Part shown: positions 25,142-35,020 of the stretch, one piece after another
Layout: every line of letters starts with the position of its first letter
Position numbering within the stretch: position 1 is the first letter of the stretch
NCBI GenBank assembly: GCA_002381125.1
Contig: DFUT01000030.1
Location: 27,856-91,855, forward strand
Source: Bacteroidales bacterium UBA4179
GTDB taxonomy: Bacteria > Bacteroidota > Bacteroidia > Bacteroidales > Dysgonomonadaceae
Reading direction: 5' to 3'
DNA: 64,000 bases
Notes under the pieces: model-generated
What the model was told of the DNA's origin: nothing
Databases searched by the model: none
What the model saw: the letters and a program-made list of their open reading frames with translations, nothing else
Made by a program: the position numbers and the translations under genes

Positions 25142-27262
25142 TTACTTTATTTTTTCAAAACGAACATTATCAATGCACATATTCACATATCCTGCTTCTC
25201 CTGCAGTAGCCAGACCAAAATCCTTTGTAATGTTTTGAACGTTTGGTAAAATGTTTGTTCCGTATCCGTTATCATCTTTGAAATCCGTTAAAGGAATAGT
25301 TACTGTGTACCAGCCACCTCTATTTTCCATTCCGGGAATGATAGCCCAGAAATCTCCATCAGTACCGTTCAGCCGAAATTTAAATGGCACCGTTGTTCCA
25401 CCCAGAACGTTAACATCCATTTTTACGGCCCATTCATCAACTGTTACACCAGCAACTTTCAGGTCGTATTGCCCATTTCTCCAAAAGAAATCAACCCAAC
25501 CTGAGGGCAAATCCTTATTGATACGGAAATAGTTGCCACTCAACGATAGAGCAGGATCATTTTCTACTGATCCATAACTTCCCCACCATGAATCTTTCCC
25601 ATCAAAATCAAAGAATACATAGCTTGGATCAGTTATAGGATCTGTACCGCTTATGGTTATCGCTACTGAAACTTCTTTTCCTGCAAAAGTGACCAATTTT
25701 AAAGTTACTGCACCTTTTGCGGCATTTTCAGGCACATAAACTTCCAACAAGGTTGCCGAACGAGTTTCAAATTGGGTTGCTTTCACATTATCTTGGAAAA
25801 TTACTGATTCAACCAAATTTAATTTTGTTCCTTGAATAACCAGCAATTGTCCTGGTTTTGCACTTGCAGGAATGCTGGTTATAACAGGTATATCAGCCTC
25901 CGTTACAGTCAGTTCACTTGGAGATAAAATTTCGGTTCCGTTTACAGTAACAAACTTTACAATTCCACTTGTTGCATCAGTTGGAACATTAACAATAAAT
26001 GAGATAGATGAACTTGGTGTAACATTCACGGTTTTAGCAGCAGACGGGAATATCACTTTCCTTATCAAATCCAAGTCACTTCCGGTAACGGTCAATTCAC
26101 TTCCTGCCATTAATGTGCTCGGAGATAAGGCTGTAATTTCGGGCTTTACATAACTAAATTCAGGCGTATCAATCGTTTTAGTAGAGAAAGTAACAAGCGT
26201 TGCCACTTTTGAATTGGCTGTTTCCGGCACTGTTACCAAGATTTCTGTTTCTGATTTGGCAGTTATTTGCCCCTCTATATCACCAAATTTTATGCTTGCA
26301 ACCAAATTCAAATCTTCACCTTTAATAGTCAAAGTATTGCCATTTTTAACTATTGTTGGACTAACAGCAAGATTTGAAGGCATTACGGTAATCAGTTTCT
26401 TGTTTCCTTTCACTTCGACACCCGATTTGGTAATCAATTTTAGGGTATCATCCTGGGCTTCCAATGGTACATTTACTGTAATTTGTGTGGAATCAGCATT
26501 TAAAATAACCTCATTTACTATTTTATCTCCACCAAACTTAACGCCCGCTACCAAGTCCAAATTTGTACCTGTAATATTGATGCTATTTCCCGGTTTCACA
26601 GTAACAGGAGAGAATCCTGCGAATGTAGGTAAAATAATATCGATTACTTCGTTGGAGTAGATTTCAATAGGTATTTCTTCTCCATTCGACAAAATGATTT
26701 TTCCTGTTTGAGCTTCGTCCGGAACCCTTACCTGCAATTGATCTCTGGACTGAGATATAAAATCTTTTGCTTCCACCTCAACATTGTCAACAAAGATTAC
26801 TTTTTTAATCAAATTCAGGTAATCCCCTTTTACGGTGAGTATTTGACCAGCTCTTAAAGTAGTGGGAGTAACGCTGCTAATGGATATAGGCTCTGAAAAG
26901 GTAAGAGAAGTTAATGTTTGAATATCTCCTTGTGGCGTTTTTAAGGTTACTTTACCCGGACCAGCATTCTGAGGAATGGTAACCTGAATTTCTCTTTCGT
27001 TCACCACCTCAATTTCACTAACTTCTACTGTTGTTTCGGGTGTCAATCCCTGAAAAACTACAGCTGTAACTTTATCCAAATTGCTACCTATGAACCTGAG
27101 TTCACTACCTCTTAAGGCAGGTGACGGACCAAATGCTTTTAAAACTATCAAAGAATCTAATTTTTCATCATTATCATTGTCGCATCCGGTATATATGCCT
27201 CCACTGACAATTAACGTGAAAATTATCAGCCATGAATACCATTTATTTTTATGTGTTTGCAT
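25142..27262 (-). CDS. Surface glycan-binding lipoprotein with six IPT/TIG modules
   Basis: 706 residues with a lipobox G-I-Y-T-G-C (Cys near 26). Six tandem IPT/TIG immunoglobulin-like modules follow, each about 80 residues. They are marked by the repeated L-D/N-L-V-x-x-V-x-F strand (S-N-L-D-K-V, D-Y-L-N-L-I, T-N-L-D-L-V, E-D-L-N-L-V, S-D-L-D-L-I, T-K-L-N-L-V). The last 170 residues (F-F-D-F-D-G-K-D-S-W-W-G-S-Y-G ... V-N-M-C-I-D-N-V-R-F) match the C-terminal glycan-binding domain of SGBP-B proteins. The modules probably act as a stalk holding the binding domain away from the cell to capture mannan for SusCD. It follows a shorter paralogue by 23 bases. Confidence 0.85.
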   Translation of the reverse strand: MQTHKNKWYSWLIIFTLIVSGGIYTGCDNDNDEKLDSLIVLKAFGPSPALRGSELRFIGSNLDKVTAVVFQGLTPETTVEVSEIEVVNEREIQVTIPQNAGPGKVTLKTPQGDIQTLTSLTFSEPISISSVTPTTLRAGQILTVKGDYLNLIKKVIFVDNVEVEAKDFISQSRDQLQVRVPDEAQTGKIILSNGEEIPIEIYSNEVIDIILPTFAGFSPVTVKPGNSINITGTNLDLVAGVKFGGDKIVNEVILNADSTQITVNVPLEAQDDTLKLITKSGVEVKGNKKLITVMPSNLAVSPTIVKNGNTLTIKGEDLNLVASIKFGDIEGQITAKSETEILVTVPETANSKVATLVTFSTKTIDTPEFSYVKPEITALSPSTLMAGSELTVTGSDLDLIRKVIFPSAAKTVNVTPSSSISFIVNVPTDATSGIVKFVTVNGTEILSPSELTVTEADIPVITSIPASAKPGQLLVIQGTKLNLVESVIFQDNVKATQFETRSATLLEVYVPENAAKGAVTLKLVTFAGKEVSVAITISGTDPITDPSYVFFDFDGKDSWWGSYGSVENDPALSLSGNYFRINKDLPSGWVDFFWRNGQYDLKVAGVTVDEWAVKMDVNVLGGTTVPFKFRLNGTDGDFWAIIPGMENRGGWYTVTIPLTDFKDDNGYGTNILPNVQNITKDFGLATAGEAGYVNMCIDNVRFEKIK

Positions 27263-27285
27263 ATTTTTTAAGATTTATGGATTAT

Positions 27286-28524
27286 TTATTCAATCGGAAC
27301 CACCCTAATGTTATCAATACAAATATATGGAGTACAGTCTGTACCGGTAATTCCTCCGTGATAAACAAAGAAAGTTAAGCCTCCATAATTCCCTACCCCT
27401 GCTACTTGAAGCGCTTTCCCCGTATGGTCATATTTGAAGTCTTTGAGTGGGAAAGATACCGTTATCCATCCATCAGTTTGATAAGATCCGCTTGATTCCC
27501 AAGGTCTCCACAAACCCCTCGGCGTTACTCCATCTGCAATATAACCATTGGTGTCTTTGGTTGACCAGGGCGTAAAAATCATTTGCAAGGCACAAGCAGA
27601 CCAAGGTTGAGTCACATTGACCTCAAATTTGAGCTGTGCCTGATCTACCGGAATGGTAAACAAATCTCCTTCAGGACGACCATTAGCTGTTCCCCACAAA
27701 TTGAATGAAAAATTATCTTCATCCCACGTGGATAAATCACCTTTCAGCGTGCCAGAGAAATAGACGTAATTTCCACTTATTCCTTCAGGATTGCTGTTGG
27801 CAATTTTTCCTGTGCGCCATCCACCTGATGCATCTTTTGTATCCCAATCAAGAATAATGCCTCTGTCATCCCTAAACTGAAATTTCGATCGTCCGGTTCC
27901 ATAAATTGACTTTACGTTAATGTAACCTTTTTGAGAATCATTGGGAATCTTGAAAACAATTTTAGTCTTTTCGATACTTGTAATTTCCGTAACGGGAATA
28001 TTACCGGGCATGCTTATGGTTAACGGAACATTCGGATCATCAATAAAGTAATCTCCATAAAGAATTGCAACATCACCATCATGTGCATATTCACACGAAA
28101 TGCTTGCAACAACGGGAGCCGGCACAAGTACAGAAAAATCGTAGGCAATGGTATCGTTATTCTTTGTTACCATGTAAATTTTGTTGGTTACAACTGACGG
28201 AATTTCATTCGGAACATTCACAAACAACGTGTTGTACGTGATAAAACTTGAATTTAATACTGCTTTTTTATCATTAAACCACATTTCTCTGATGCTGGTA
28301 AGATTTTCCCCTATTAATACTATGGTATTATTCATATAAGCCGCTGCTAACAGCGAATCGGCCGACTCAGGATTTGGAACTCTGACATAGTAAACTTCAG
28401 GGACACCATCTGTCATAACATATTTATCCGGATTATCATCACATGACTGTGATAAAATTCCAATAAACAAAATTAGGCCACTTATCAGTATTTGGCTGTA
28501 TCTTTTTTTCTTATTGTTTTTCAT
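27286..28524 (-). CDS. Surface glycan-binding lipoprotein, short IPT/TIG paralogue
   Basis: 412 residues with lipobox S-Q-S-C (Cys28) followed by D-D-N-P-D. About two IPT/TIG-like modules (residues 50-215) precede the same type of C-terminal binding domain as the next gene (N-Y-V-Y-F-S-G ... P-Y-I-C-I-D-N-I-R-V). It lies directly after susD, the usual place of SGBP/SusE-type proteins. The C-terminal domain has several exposed-looking Trp residues (W-G, W-S-A-C, W-R-P-W-E) that could stack on sugar rings. Ligand is inferred from the PUL to be beta-mannan. Confidence 0.82.
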   Translation of the reverse strand: MKNNKKKRYSQILISGLILFIGILSQSCDDNPDKYVMTDGVPEVYYVRVPNPESADSLLAAAYMNNTIVLIGENLTSIREMWFNDKKAVLNSSFITYNTLFVNVPNEIPSVVTNKIYMVTKNNDTIAYDFSVLVPAPVVASISCEYAHDGDVAILYGDYFIDDPNVPLTISMPGNIPVTEITSIEKTKIVFKIPNDSQKGYINVKSIYGTGRSKFQFRDDRGIILDWDTKDASGGWRTGKIANSNPEGISGNYVYFSGTLKGDLSTWDEDNFSFNLWGTANGRPEGDLFTIPVDQAQLKFEVNVTQPWSACALQMIFTPWSTKDTNGYIADGVTPRGLWRPWESSGSYQTDGWITVSFPLKDFKYDHTGKALQVAGVGNYGGLTFFVYHGGITGTDCTPYICIDNIRVVPIE

Positions 28525-28544
28525 ATCGATTTTCTCGTTTGAAA

Positions 28545-30233
28545 TTAATAACTTATTGAACTTAAATCAAATTCAACCGGATCTTTTAACAGATTTGGAT
28601 TCATGGTCAAATCCGTATCGGGGAATGGAAGTTGAAAATGAGCATCCGTTATATTTGGGATGTTATTAGGACTATAGTATGTTACGGAAGGATCCAACGT
28701 ACCTGATTTGTAATACTGACCAAGTCCATTATAAGAACCTCTTCTTTGTGCTTTAATTTCAGCTATTGCTTTGTCCGGTTCATAATAATGCCAGCGCACA
28801 TAATCGTACCACCTATCACCTTCACATGCCAACTCAAGGCGGCGTTCTTCCCATATATCATTCCAGGTAATGGATGTTTTTGGTTCATGTCCTTTAATTG
28901 ATCTGCCCCTAACATCATTAAAGGCTTTTAATGCCTTAGGGTCTGATGTAGAAGAACTATTTCCTAAAACTGCCTCGGCATAAATTAAATAAACATCTGC
29001 AAGACGAAGTAGATGCGTACTTAGACTAGTAGCCATGCGAGCCATATGTGTTCCAGTCCCGATAACATGATCGTTATCGTTACCAACCAAATGCTTTACT
29101 TCATTTGCACCAACTGCACTTTGGTATTCCATACTGTTCACGGCAAATTCGGTATAATCAAAACCTCCTTTGTCTACCCAAAAATACTCGTATTTGTCGC
29201 CATACATCATCATGGTTGCTTTTCTACGATCATCAATATTGTTTCTGGTTAGGCTGAGCGCGTCTTCGTTAAAAGCATCTTGCAAATCCACCGAAGGCCC
29301 ATTCCAGCCTCCCCATGTTGCACCATATTCATCAAACCCTTGTATTCCCAAGTCGGATTGTAAAGAATTTTGCGAAGTCCATTGGTTAGAAACTACCCAA
29401 TGCCAAGCAATTAAACTTTCCTCACTAAAATTGTTCTTTAATCTAAAAATGTCAGAATAGACGGGCAATAATGAACGCCCACTTTCTTCAATCACTTTTC
29501 CGGCATATAATGCTGCTTTATCCAAATCTTCCTGTCGGCGAGAACCATTCATACCATATCCCGCCTTAGTGAGATACACTTTCGCAAGCAACCCGTAAGC
29601 AGAATATTTATCAATACGACCTGCCTGATTTTTCTCAGGCAACCATTCAATTGCTTTCTCCAGGGTCATGACGATATAATCATAAACATTTGGAATTGTT
29701 GCTTTGTAAAGGTTATTATAATTACCTTCGGCTATTGTGGTAGAATTATTATGGATGATAGGCACAGCACCAAAAGTACGAACCAAATAAAAATAAGCCA
29801 TCGCTTTCCATACTAAAGCCTCCCCTTTCACTGTCTTCTTTGTTTCTTCTCTCACATTCGATCCGGCTTTCATATCAATATTCTCTAAAATGCCATTACA
29901 GTAAGCATTCACCGACCATAAAGAAGCTGACATGTTTACAAGATCTTCATCTGTAGAATTAATGGTAAACGTCAAATAAGGAGATTGACCCCAATAATAA
30001 TTACCTGCCAATACCTCTCCCACTTTAAAAAATCCACGTTGGAAATCATACCAAGGAGAATTATAAACAGGATTTACGGCCTGAAAGCACTGCTCATCCG
30101 TCTTGTAAAAACTATCAACAGTATACGTATCCTCGGTAGGACGATCAAGAAAATCGTCACACGAATTGAACCCCCCTATAATAAACAATAAGGCACACAA
30201 AAAAATTTTTATGGTACTTTTATATTCTTTCAT
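28545..30233 (-). CDS. SusD/RagB-family nutrient-binding lipoprotein (mannan PUL)
   Basis: 562 residues with lipobox G-G-F-N-S-C (Cys near 25) followed by D-D-F-L-D-R-P, the typical start of mature SusD. The TPR-rich helical fold is indicated by W-K-A-M-A-Y-F-Y-L-V-R-T-F-G-A-V-P and, near the C-terminus, W-E-E-R-R-L-E-L-A-C-E-G-D-R-W-Y-D-Y-V-R-W. SusD proteins form the lid on the SusC channel and hand over bound oligosaccharide. It starts 11 bases after the susC stop. The sugar is inferred to be mannan from the enzymes downstream. Confidence 0.95.
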   Translation of the reverse strand: MKEYKSTIKIFLCALLFIIGGFNSCDDFLDRPTEDTYTVDSFYKTDEQCFQAVNPVYNSPWYDFQRGFFKVGEVLAGNYYWGQSPYLTFTINSTDEDLVNMSASLWSVNAYCNGILENIDMKAGSNVREETKKTVKGEALVWKAMAYFYLVRTFGAVPIIHNNSTTIAEGNYNNLYKATIPNVYDYIVMTLEKAIEWLPEKNQAGRIDKYSAYGLLAKVYLTKAGYGMNGSRRQEDLDKAALYAGKVIEESGRSLLPVYSDIFRLKNNFSEESLIAWHWVVSNQWTSQNSLQSDLGIQGFDEYGATWGGWNGPSVDLQDAFNEDALSLTRNNIDDRRKATMMMYGDKYEYFWVDKGGFDYTEFAVNSMEYQSAVGANEVKHLVGNDNDHVIGTGTHMARMATSLSTHLLRLADVYLIYAEAVLGNSSSTSDPKALKAFNDVRGRSIKGHEPKTSITWNDIWEERRLELACEGDRWYDYVRWHYYEPDKAIAEIKAQRRGSYNGLGQYYKSGTLDPSVTYYSPNNIPNITDAHFQLPFPDTDLTMNPNLLKDPVEFDLSSISY

Positions 30234-30244
30234 ATTTTTGATTT

Positions 30245-33200
30245 TTAAAAAGATAAACTTAATCCAAAAGAATAGACTTGAGGAGAAGGGTAGCGCCCAT
30301 TATCCAACCCAAAAACATTAGGACTGGCTGTGCTTGCCCCTACTTCAGGATCATATCCACTATATTTGGTAAATGTATATAGATTCTGAATGTTTGCATA
30401 TATTCTAAGATTCTCAATTTTCCATTTTCGTACAACTGACGAAGGTAAGGTATAGCCTACAGCAATATTCTTGATACGGATATAAGAACCGTCTTCAATA
30501 TATCTGTCACTAATACGGTTATTGTCATTTGGATCATTTGCTATAGCTCGCGGAATAACCGCATCAGAATTAGAAACTTTAACATTGGTGATATCGTCAA
30601 ACCAGTTATAAACGGTAACACCATTAACTATCGCCGGATAAGTTTTATCAGAATCAATGGGTTCCAAACGTGCCCGCTGAGTAACTTTTTTCAGTTGATT
30701 ATCCCAAACACTCGTCATACTCGACAAATGCATATCCAGATAATTAAATACTTTATTGCCATAAGAACCGTTTATAAAAATAGATAAATCAATGTTTTTA
30801 AATTGAAAGGTATTATTAAAGCCAAAAGTAAATTTAGGCCAAGGAGATCCAATATTTGTTCTATCATAGGTATCAATAATACCGTCCGGTTTTCCTTCAG
30901 GTCCACTAATATCTTCAAATTTTAAATCTCCTACCCACGTGGTATTATACCGGTTAAAAACACCATCAGAAGGATACTTCTCAGGTTTCGGAGAATTTTG
31001 CAAATCTTCCAAATCCTTATAAACTCCGGCAACTTTATAGCCATAAAAATTATACAAGGGGTCACCTACGTTAGTAACGGTTACTACATCACTCCACTGC
31101 CCATAACCCTCAATATGAGCCGACTCTGTTCCATCGAGAGCCACGAGTTTGTTTCTGTTAAAAGACATTTGGAAATCTGTGTCCCACATGAATTTACCTT
31201 TAAGATTATGTGTCGTTAACGTAAATTCCAGACCTTTATTATTAATCGTTCCATAATTGCCGTAAGGAGCAGCCAAAGCAGAAGACACATTTCCTCGCGT
31301 ACCTAAATATGAAGGGAGTTGCAATTGCATCAACATATCGGAAGAAGTCTTATCATAAGCATCAATAACAAAATCTATTCTATTATCAAGAAAAGATATA
31401 TCAAGCCCTATATTCCATTGTTCTTGTGTTTCCCATTTAATATAAGGATTTGCAATATTCGATTGCCGATATCCCAATCCCAGTCCAGAAGGCATTTTTG
31501 AAATCGAAGCACCCCATTTATACCCGCCTATATTGGAATTCCCTGTCTGACCCCATCCTACACGAATTTTCCCATTGCTTACAATATGAGTCAACGATTT
31601 GAAAAACTCTTCATTTGTAAAACGCCAAGAAACAGCAAATGCATGAAATCCTGCCCAACGATTTTTCGGACCAAAATTTGAAGACCCGTCTTTGCGATAA
31701 GTATAGGTTCCCATATACCGTTCGCCATAATTATAAGTGGCTCGACCAAAAAACGAAGCCATTGCGCTACTACCAAATCCTGAACTTATCTGTGGATTAG
31801 AACCTAAACTAGGATTATGAATATCATTCGAAGGAAGGCTGGATGCGGTTACTCCTTCATACTCCCAACTCGATTCCCACAAATCTTGCCCAATCATCAA
31901 TGTATATCTATGTTCGTTTTTTTCTCCGTAATACGTTAAATAATTCTTTAATTGCCAAAAAAGATTATTATTCCTTTGAATAGAACTCATATTAATATCG
32001 CGACTCCAGTTTCCATAAGTAACAGCAGGTTCAAATCGTTCTGCGCGCGAATTACCAATATCAAAACCAAGTTCAGTATGCCATATTAGATTCTCTAAAG
32101 GAGTTACATCCGCAAATATATTCCCATTTAATTTACTTCTACCCAATAGAATATCTTCATCGAGAGCCATGCCTATCGGATTAATTCTTGTATACCCTTC
32201 TCGTACAACACTGGCATAATTTCCATCCAAATCATAAATTGGAATATCAGGAGGTGTTAAAAGTGAATAATTTACTATACCTTCATCACTGTCTGCCAAC
32301 CCTAACCTTTCATCAGTATTAGAATACATGGCATTAACACCCAGCTTTAACCATTTTTTTAATTGAGCATCCAAATTTGTTCTAAACGAATAGCGATCAA
32401 ATTTTGTCCCTATAATAGTACCTTCCTGATTCATAAATGATCCGGAAACATAGTATTTTACCACTTCGGTTCCTCCTTGAGCAGATAACTGATGCTGATA
32501 CATAGGTGCATGCCTAAAAATAGCATCTTGCCAATTAGTGCCTGCTCCTAACAATGTGGGATCTAAAAATTCGGGACGGCTATCCAATGTATTGCTTTCC
32601 TGAGCAACAGAATTACTGTATTCAGCAAATTCCTTCAAATTCATCATGTCAATACGCGCTGCCTGACGTTGAACCCCAAACATTCCCTCGTAATTAAATT
32701 TGGCTTGACCCGCTTTTCCTCTTTTGGTTGTTATCAAAACAACACCATTAGCTCCCTGAGCACCGTAAATAGCAGTTGCGGAAGCATCTTTTAAAATTTC
32801 AATCGACAATATATCAGCAGGATTAATAGTAGAAAGTGGCGAAATGGTTGAAATGGGTCCATTTCCTAACGCATCCCCAAGTCCAAAAGAAGCCCCACTA
32901 CTTCCTCCTCCCTGAACAATAACACCATCTACTACATAAAGCGGTTCAGCATTTGCATTAATAGTCGATTGACCTCTTACTCTTATTGATACAGAAGAGC
33001 CAGGAGCACCAGACGTCATAACTGCAGTTACTCCGGCAGCCCTACCCTGCAAAGCTTGATCAATATTTGTAATTATAGAACTTTTTATTACACTTTCTCC
33101 CAGAGAAACAGAAGCTCCGGAAATATCGCTTTTTTTCATGGTGCCATATCCAATAACTACCACTTCTTCCAATGTTTCTACATCTTCTTCCATTTTAATG

Positions 33201-33487
33201 TTCAATGTAGAATTATTTCCTATATTTACTTCAATAGTTTTATAACCGACATAAGAAAACACTAAAACGGGGTTTTGAGTAGTAAGCCTCAGAAAAAATT
33301 TCCCATCAATATCGGTTACTGTTCCGTTTGAAGTTCCTTTCTCCAATACAGTAACCCCAACCATCGCAGAATTATCTCTGCCATCTACAACAGTACCGGT
33401 TATAGTACGTTGTTGGGCCATAAGTTGCAAGCTCAAAAACAAAGCTGCAAGAACCAACATAATGTTTTTCATACCAATGTTTCTCAT
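30245..33487 (-). CDS. SusC/RagA-family TonB-dependent transporter (mannan PUL)
   Basis: 1080 residues. A signal peptide ends at L-M-A-Q (about residue 25). A carboxypeptidase-like regulatory domain (about 28-105: I-T-G-T-V-V-D-G ... F-S-Y-V-G-Y-K) leads into E-V-V-V-I-G-Y-G-T-M, the plug (I-E-I-L-K-D-A-S-A-T-A-I-Y-G) and a 22-strand outer-membrane barrel ending S-F-G-L-S-L-S-F. There is no STN signalling domain, consistent with control by a separate AraC-type regulator rather than an anti-sigma pair. A second start (Met6, 33472) is possible. It is the first gene of the mannan operon, and its promoter box lies at 33592-33599. Confidence 0.95.
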   Translation of the reverse strand: MRNIGMKNIMLVLAALFLSLQLMAQQRTITGTVVDGRDNSAMVGVTVLEKGTSNGTVTDIDGKFFLRLTTQNPVLVFSYVGYKTIEVNIGNNSTLNIKMEEDVETLEEVVVIGYGTMKKSDISGASVSLGESVIKSSIITNIDQALQGRAAGVTAVMTSGAPGSSVSIRVRGQSTINANAEPLYVVDGVIVQGGGSSGASFGLGDALGNGPISTISPLSTINPADILSIEILKDASATAIYGAQGANGVVLITTKRGKAGQAKFNYEGMFGVQRQAARIDMMNLKEFAEYSNSVAQESNTLDSRPEFLDPTLLGAGTNWQDAIFRHAPMYQHQLSAQGGTEVVKYYVSGSFMNQEGTIIGTKFDRYSFRTNLDAQLKKWLKLGVNAMYSNTDERLGLADSDEGIVNYSLLTPPDIPIYDLDGNYASVVREGYTRINPIGMALDEDILLGRSKLNGNIFADVTPLENLIWHTELGFDIGNSRAERFEPAVTYGNWSRDINMSSIQRNNNLFWQLKNYLTYYGEKNEHRYTLMIGQDLWESSWEYEGVTASSLPSNDIHNPSLGSNPQISSGFGSSAMASFFGRATYNYGERYMGTYTYRKDGSSNFGPKNRWAGFHAFAVSWRFTNEEFFKSLTHIVSNGKIRVGWGQTGNSNIGGYKWGASISKMPSGLGLGYRQSNIANPYIKWETQEQWNIGLDISFLDNRIDFVIDAYDKTSSDMLMQLQLPSYLGTRGNVSSALAAPYGNYGTINNKGLEFTLTTHNLKGKFMWDTDFQMSFNRNKLVALDGTESAHIEGYGQWSDVVTVTNVGDPLYNFYGYKVAGVYKDLEDLQNSPKPEKYPSDGVFNRYNTTWVGDLKFEDISGPEGKPDGIIDTYDRTNIGSPWPKFTFGFNNTFQFKNIDLSIFINGSYGNKVFNYLDMHLSSMTSVWDNQLKKVTQRARLEPIDSDKTYPAIVNGVTVYNWFDDITNVKVSNSDAVIPRAIANDPNDNNRISDRYIEDGSYIRIKNIAVGYTLPSSVVRKWKIENLRIYANIQNLYTFTKYSGYDPEVGASTASPNVFGLDNGRYPSPQVYSFGLSLSF

Positions 33488-33591
33488 AAATAGAACGTTT
33501 TTTGTTAAATTTTTTTAATTTATACCCCTTCCCGAAAAAAGAATTTCTTCTCTAGAGAATATACTATTTTCGTCATCACTTTTCTCCTATG

Positions 33592-33599
33592 CAAAATTA
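33592..33599 (-). promoter_or_regulatory. Candidate -7 promoter box of the mannan PUL
   Basis: The minus strand reads TAATTTTG, matching TAnnTTTG, 104 bases before the susC start. No clear -33 TTTG is seen, which would fit a promoter that needs the AraC-type activator encoded just upstream. The leader between this box and susC is AT-rich with no strong hairpin. Confidence 0.5.
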
Positions 33600-33663
33600 G
33601 GTTGAAAAATAATGTTTTATAGTGCATAATTTAGCTAAAAATGATACTATTTTGATTAAAAAG

Positions 33664-34554
33664 TTAAATTATGACTTTTGTTTTTCTAAAATTTTCTCTG
33701 AATTCTTTCGGAGTGCACCCTTTTTTCTTTTTAAAAATTCGATTGAAATTCGACAAATTATTAAAACCACAATCGTAACAGATTTCAGTTATTGAATTGG
33801 TAGTATCGACTAATAGTCTGGAAGCACACCCTAATCGAATATCGATAATATATTCTGAGACTGTTTTTCCGGCACGAAATTTAAAAAAACGACTTAAGGA
33901 AGAAGGGGTCATTCCTACCAAATCGGCCAAATCTTTTAATCGAATATTTTCTTTATAATGGAGATTAATATATTCATATATTTTCAATACTCGCCTGCTG
34001 TCGGCACTATCATCTGTATTTGCAAAAGACGAGCTTGCTAAAGGATGAATATTGTCAAAAAGAGAAAGTTCATACAAAATGGAAAGAAATTTTATCACCG
34101 CATAAAATCCTTCTACTTCCGATGACAAAGTATCCAATAAAGGATAAACTTTCATAATTGCTTCCATCGGGAAACTAATCCCTTTTTTTGCTTTTTCAAA
34201 CATTCTTCGAATGCTGTCAAACTGATTTTTTTGAATAAAACTATCGGCAAACAAGTTTGGAGAAAATTGAAGAGTGATCTCTCGGATATTATCAGACTTG
34301 CAATGGTATTGTTCCCACACGTGTTCTAAACCTTCACCCGTAATTAAGGTTAAATCGTAATTCCCAATAATTTCCACAGAATCCCCCACTATCCGCCGAA
34401 CACCTTTTGCATTTTCAATATAATTGAGTTCATATTCGGCATGATGATGAAGTGGGTAGGTAAATTCGGTCTTCCTACGATCCACGATATAAAAACAATC
34501 TTTATTGGACAACGGGGTAATTTCACGTATAATATAATTAATATTATTGCTCAT
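33664..34554 (-). CDS. AraC-family transcriptional regulator of the mannan PUL
   Basis: 296 residues. The N-terminal cupin-like sensor (about 1-110) has the metal/sugar-site style stretch P-L-H-H-H-A-E-Y-E-L. The C-terminal double helix-turn-helix (about 195-293) contains L-A-D-L-V-G-M-T-P-S-S-L-S-R-F-F-K and I-T-E-I-C-Y-D-C-G-F-N-N-L-S-N-F-N-R-I-F-K-K. It is encoded on the same strand directly upstream of susC with a 176-base gap that holds a promoter box, so it most likely activates the operon when a mannan-derived sugar binds. Most studied PULs use hybrid two-component systems, so a cupin AraC regulator here is less usual, though not unknown. Confidence 0.88.
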   Translation of the reverse strand: MSNNINYIIREITPLSNKDCFYIVDRRKTEFTYPLHHHAEYELNYIENAKGVRRIVGDSVEIIGNYDLTLITGEGLEHVWEQYHCKSDNIREITLQFSPNLFADSFIQKNQFDSIRRMFEKAKKGISFPMEAIMKVYPLLDTLSSEVEGFYAVIKFLSILYELSLFDNIHPLASSSFANTDDSADSRRVLKIYEYINLHYKENIRLKDLADLVGMTPSSLSRFFKFRAGKTVSEYIIDIRLGCASRLLVDTTNSITEICYDCGFNNLSNFNRIFKKKKGCTPKEFRENFRKTKVII

Positions 34555-34601
34555 TTACACAAAAGAACTCTATGAAATAAAAAAAATTCTAATTAAATAA
34601 A

Positions 34602-34770
34602 TCATAAATCAAGATTATCCGTTTCTAAAAGAGACCACGGGCAATTCACGTATATTTTAAAGATTTCCAATTTGAAAATTCTTGAAGCAACATCTCACCT
34701 CTACCGGTTTGGGAAAAACTACTGCAACCAGGCAGTCAAACAAAAACATTAAAAAATAAACTTTTTTCAT
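34602..34770 (-). pseudogene. Collapsed SASA-type esterase gene (head and tail only)
   Basis: From an ATG at 34770 the minus strand reads a signal-peptide-like head (M-K-K-V-Y-F-L-M-F-L-F-D-C-L-V-A-V), then jumps straight to the C-terminal end of the esterase family: P-K-P-V-E-V-R-C-C-F-K-N-F-Q-I-G-N-L, then a TAA where the intact gene has Tyr. Past that stop the frame continues N-I-R-E-L-P-V-V-S-F-R-N-G. The DNA at about 34614-34712 aligns with the 3' end of the intact esterase at 15964-16063, with 16 differences in about 100 positions by my count. So a former paralogue has lost its whole catalytic core and gained a nonsense codon. It is not a functional gene. Confidence 0.85.
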
Positions 34771-34967
34771 GATGCATATTATTACTTAAAATTGTTAGGA
34801 TAAATTCAATTATTAAAGGCAACACGCATTACAAAGATGCAAAAAATCTTTGTAAAAGTATATCAATAATTCAAAAATTTGCAGGATCTTCCATTTAGTT
34901 TGCCCGATATTTGCTCTATTTGTTTCTATTTTCCTATTCATGATACTGCCAAATGGGTATAAAATAC

Positions 34968-34983
34968 ATATAAATAAATTAAA
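34968..34983 (-). repeat. Shared AT-rich upstream element, copy 1
   Basis: A 16-base exact match (ATATAAATAAATTAAA) to 47790-47805. This copy lies 198 bases before the start of the collapsed esterase gene at 34770. See the copies at 47780-47805 and 63981-64000. Confidence 0.5.
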
Positions 34984-35020
34984 AACTTATCGGGGAATGT
35001 ATTTTAAAAAATATTCCCGA
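34975..35020 (-). terminator. Candidate terminator of pectin segment B
   Basis: TCGGGAAT (complement of 35013-35020) pairs with ATTCCCCGA (complement of 34990-34998) with one bulged base. Inside, 35001-35005 can pair with 35007-35012. In the minus-strand direction a T-rich run (complement of 34975-34986) follows. It is about 440 bases past the esterase stop at 35457, rather far, so it may be one of several exits. Confidence 0.45.
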
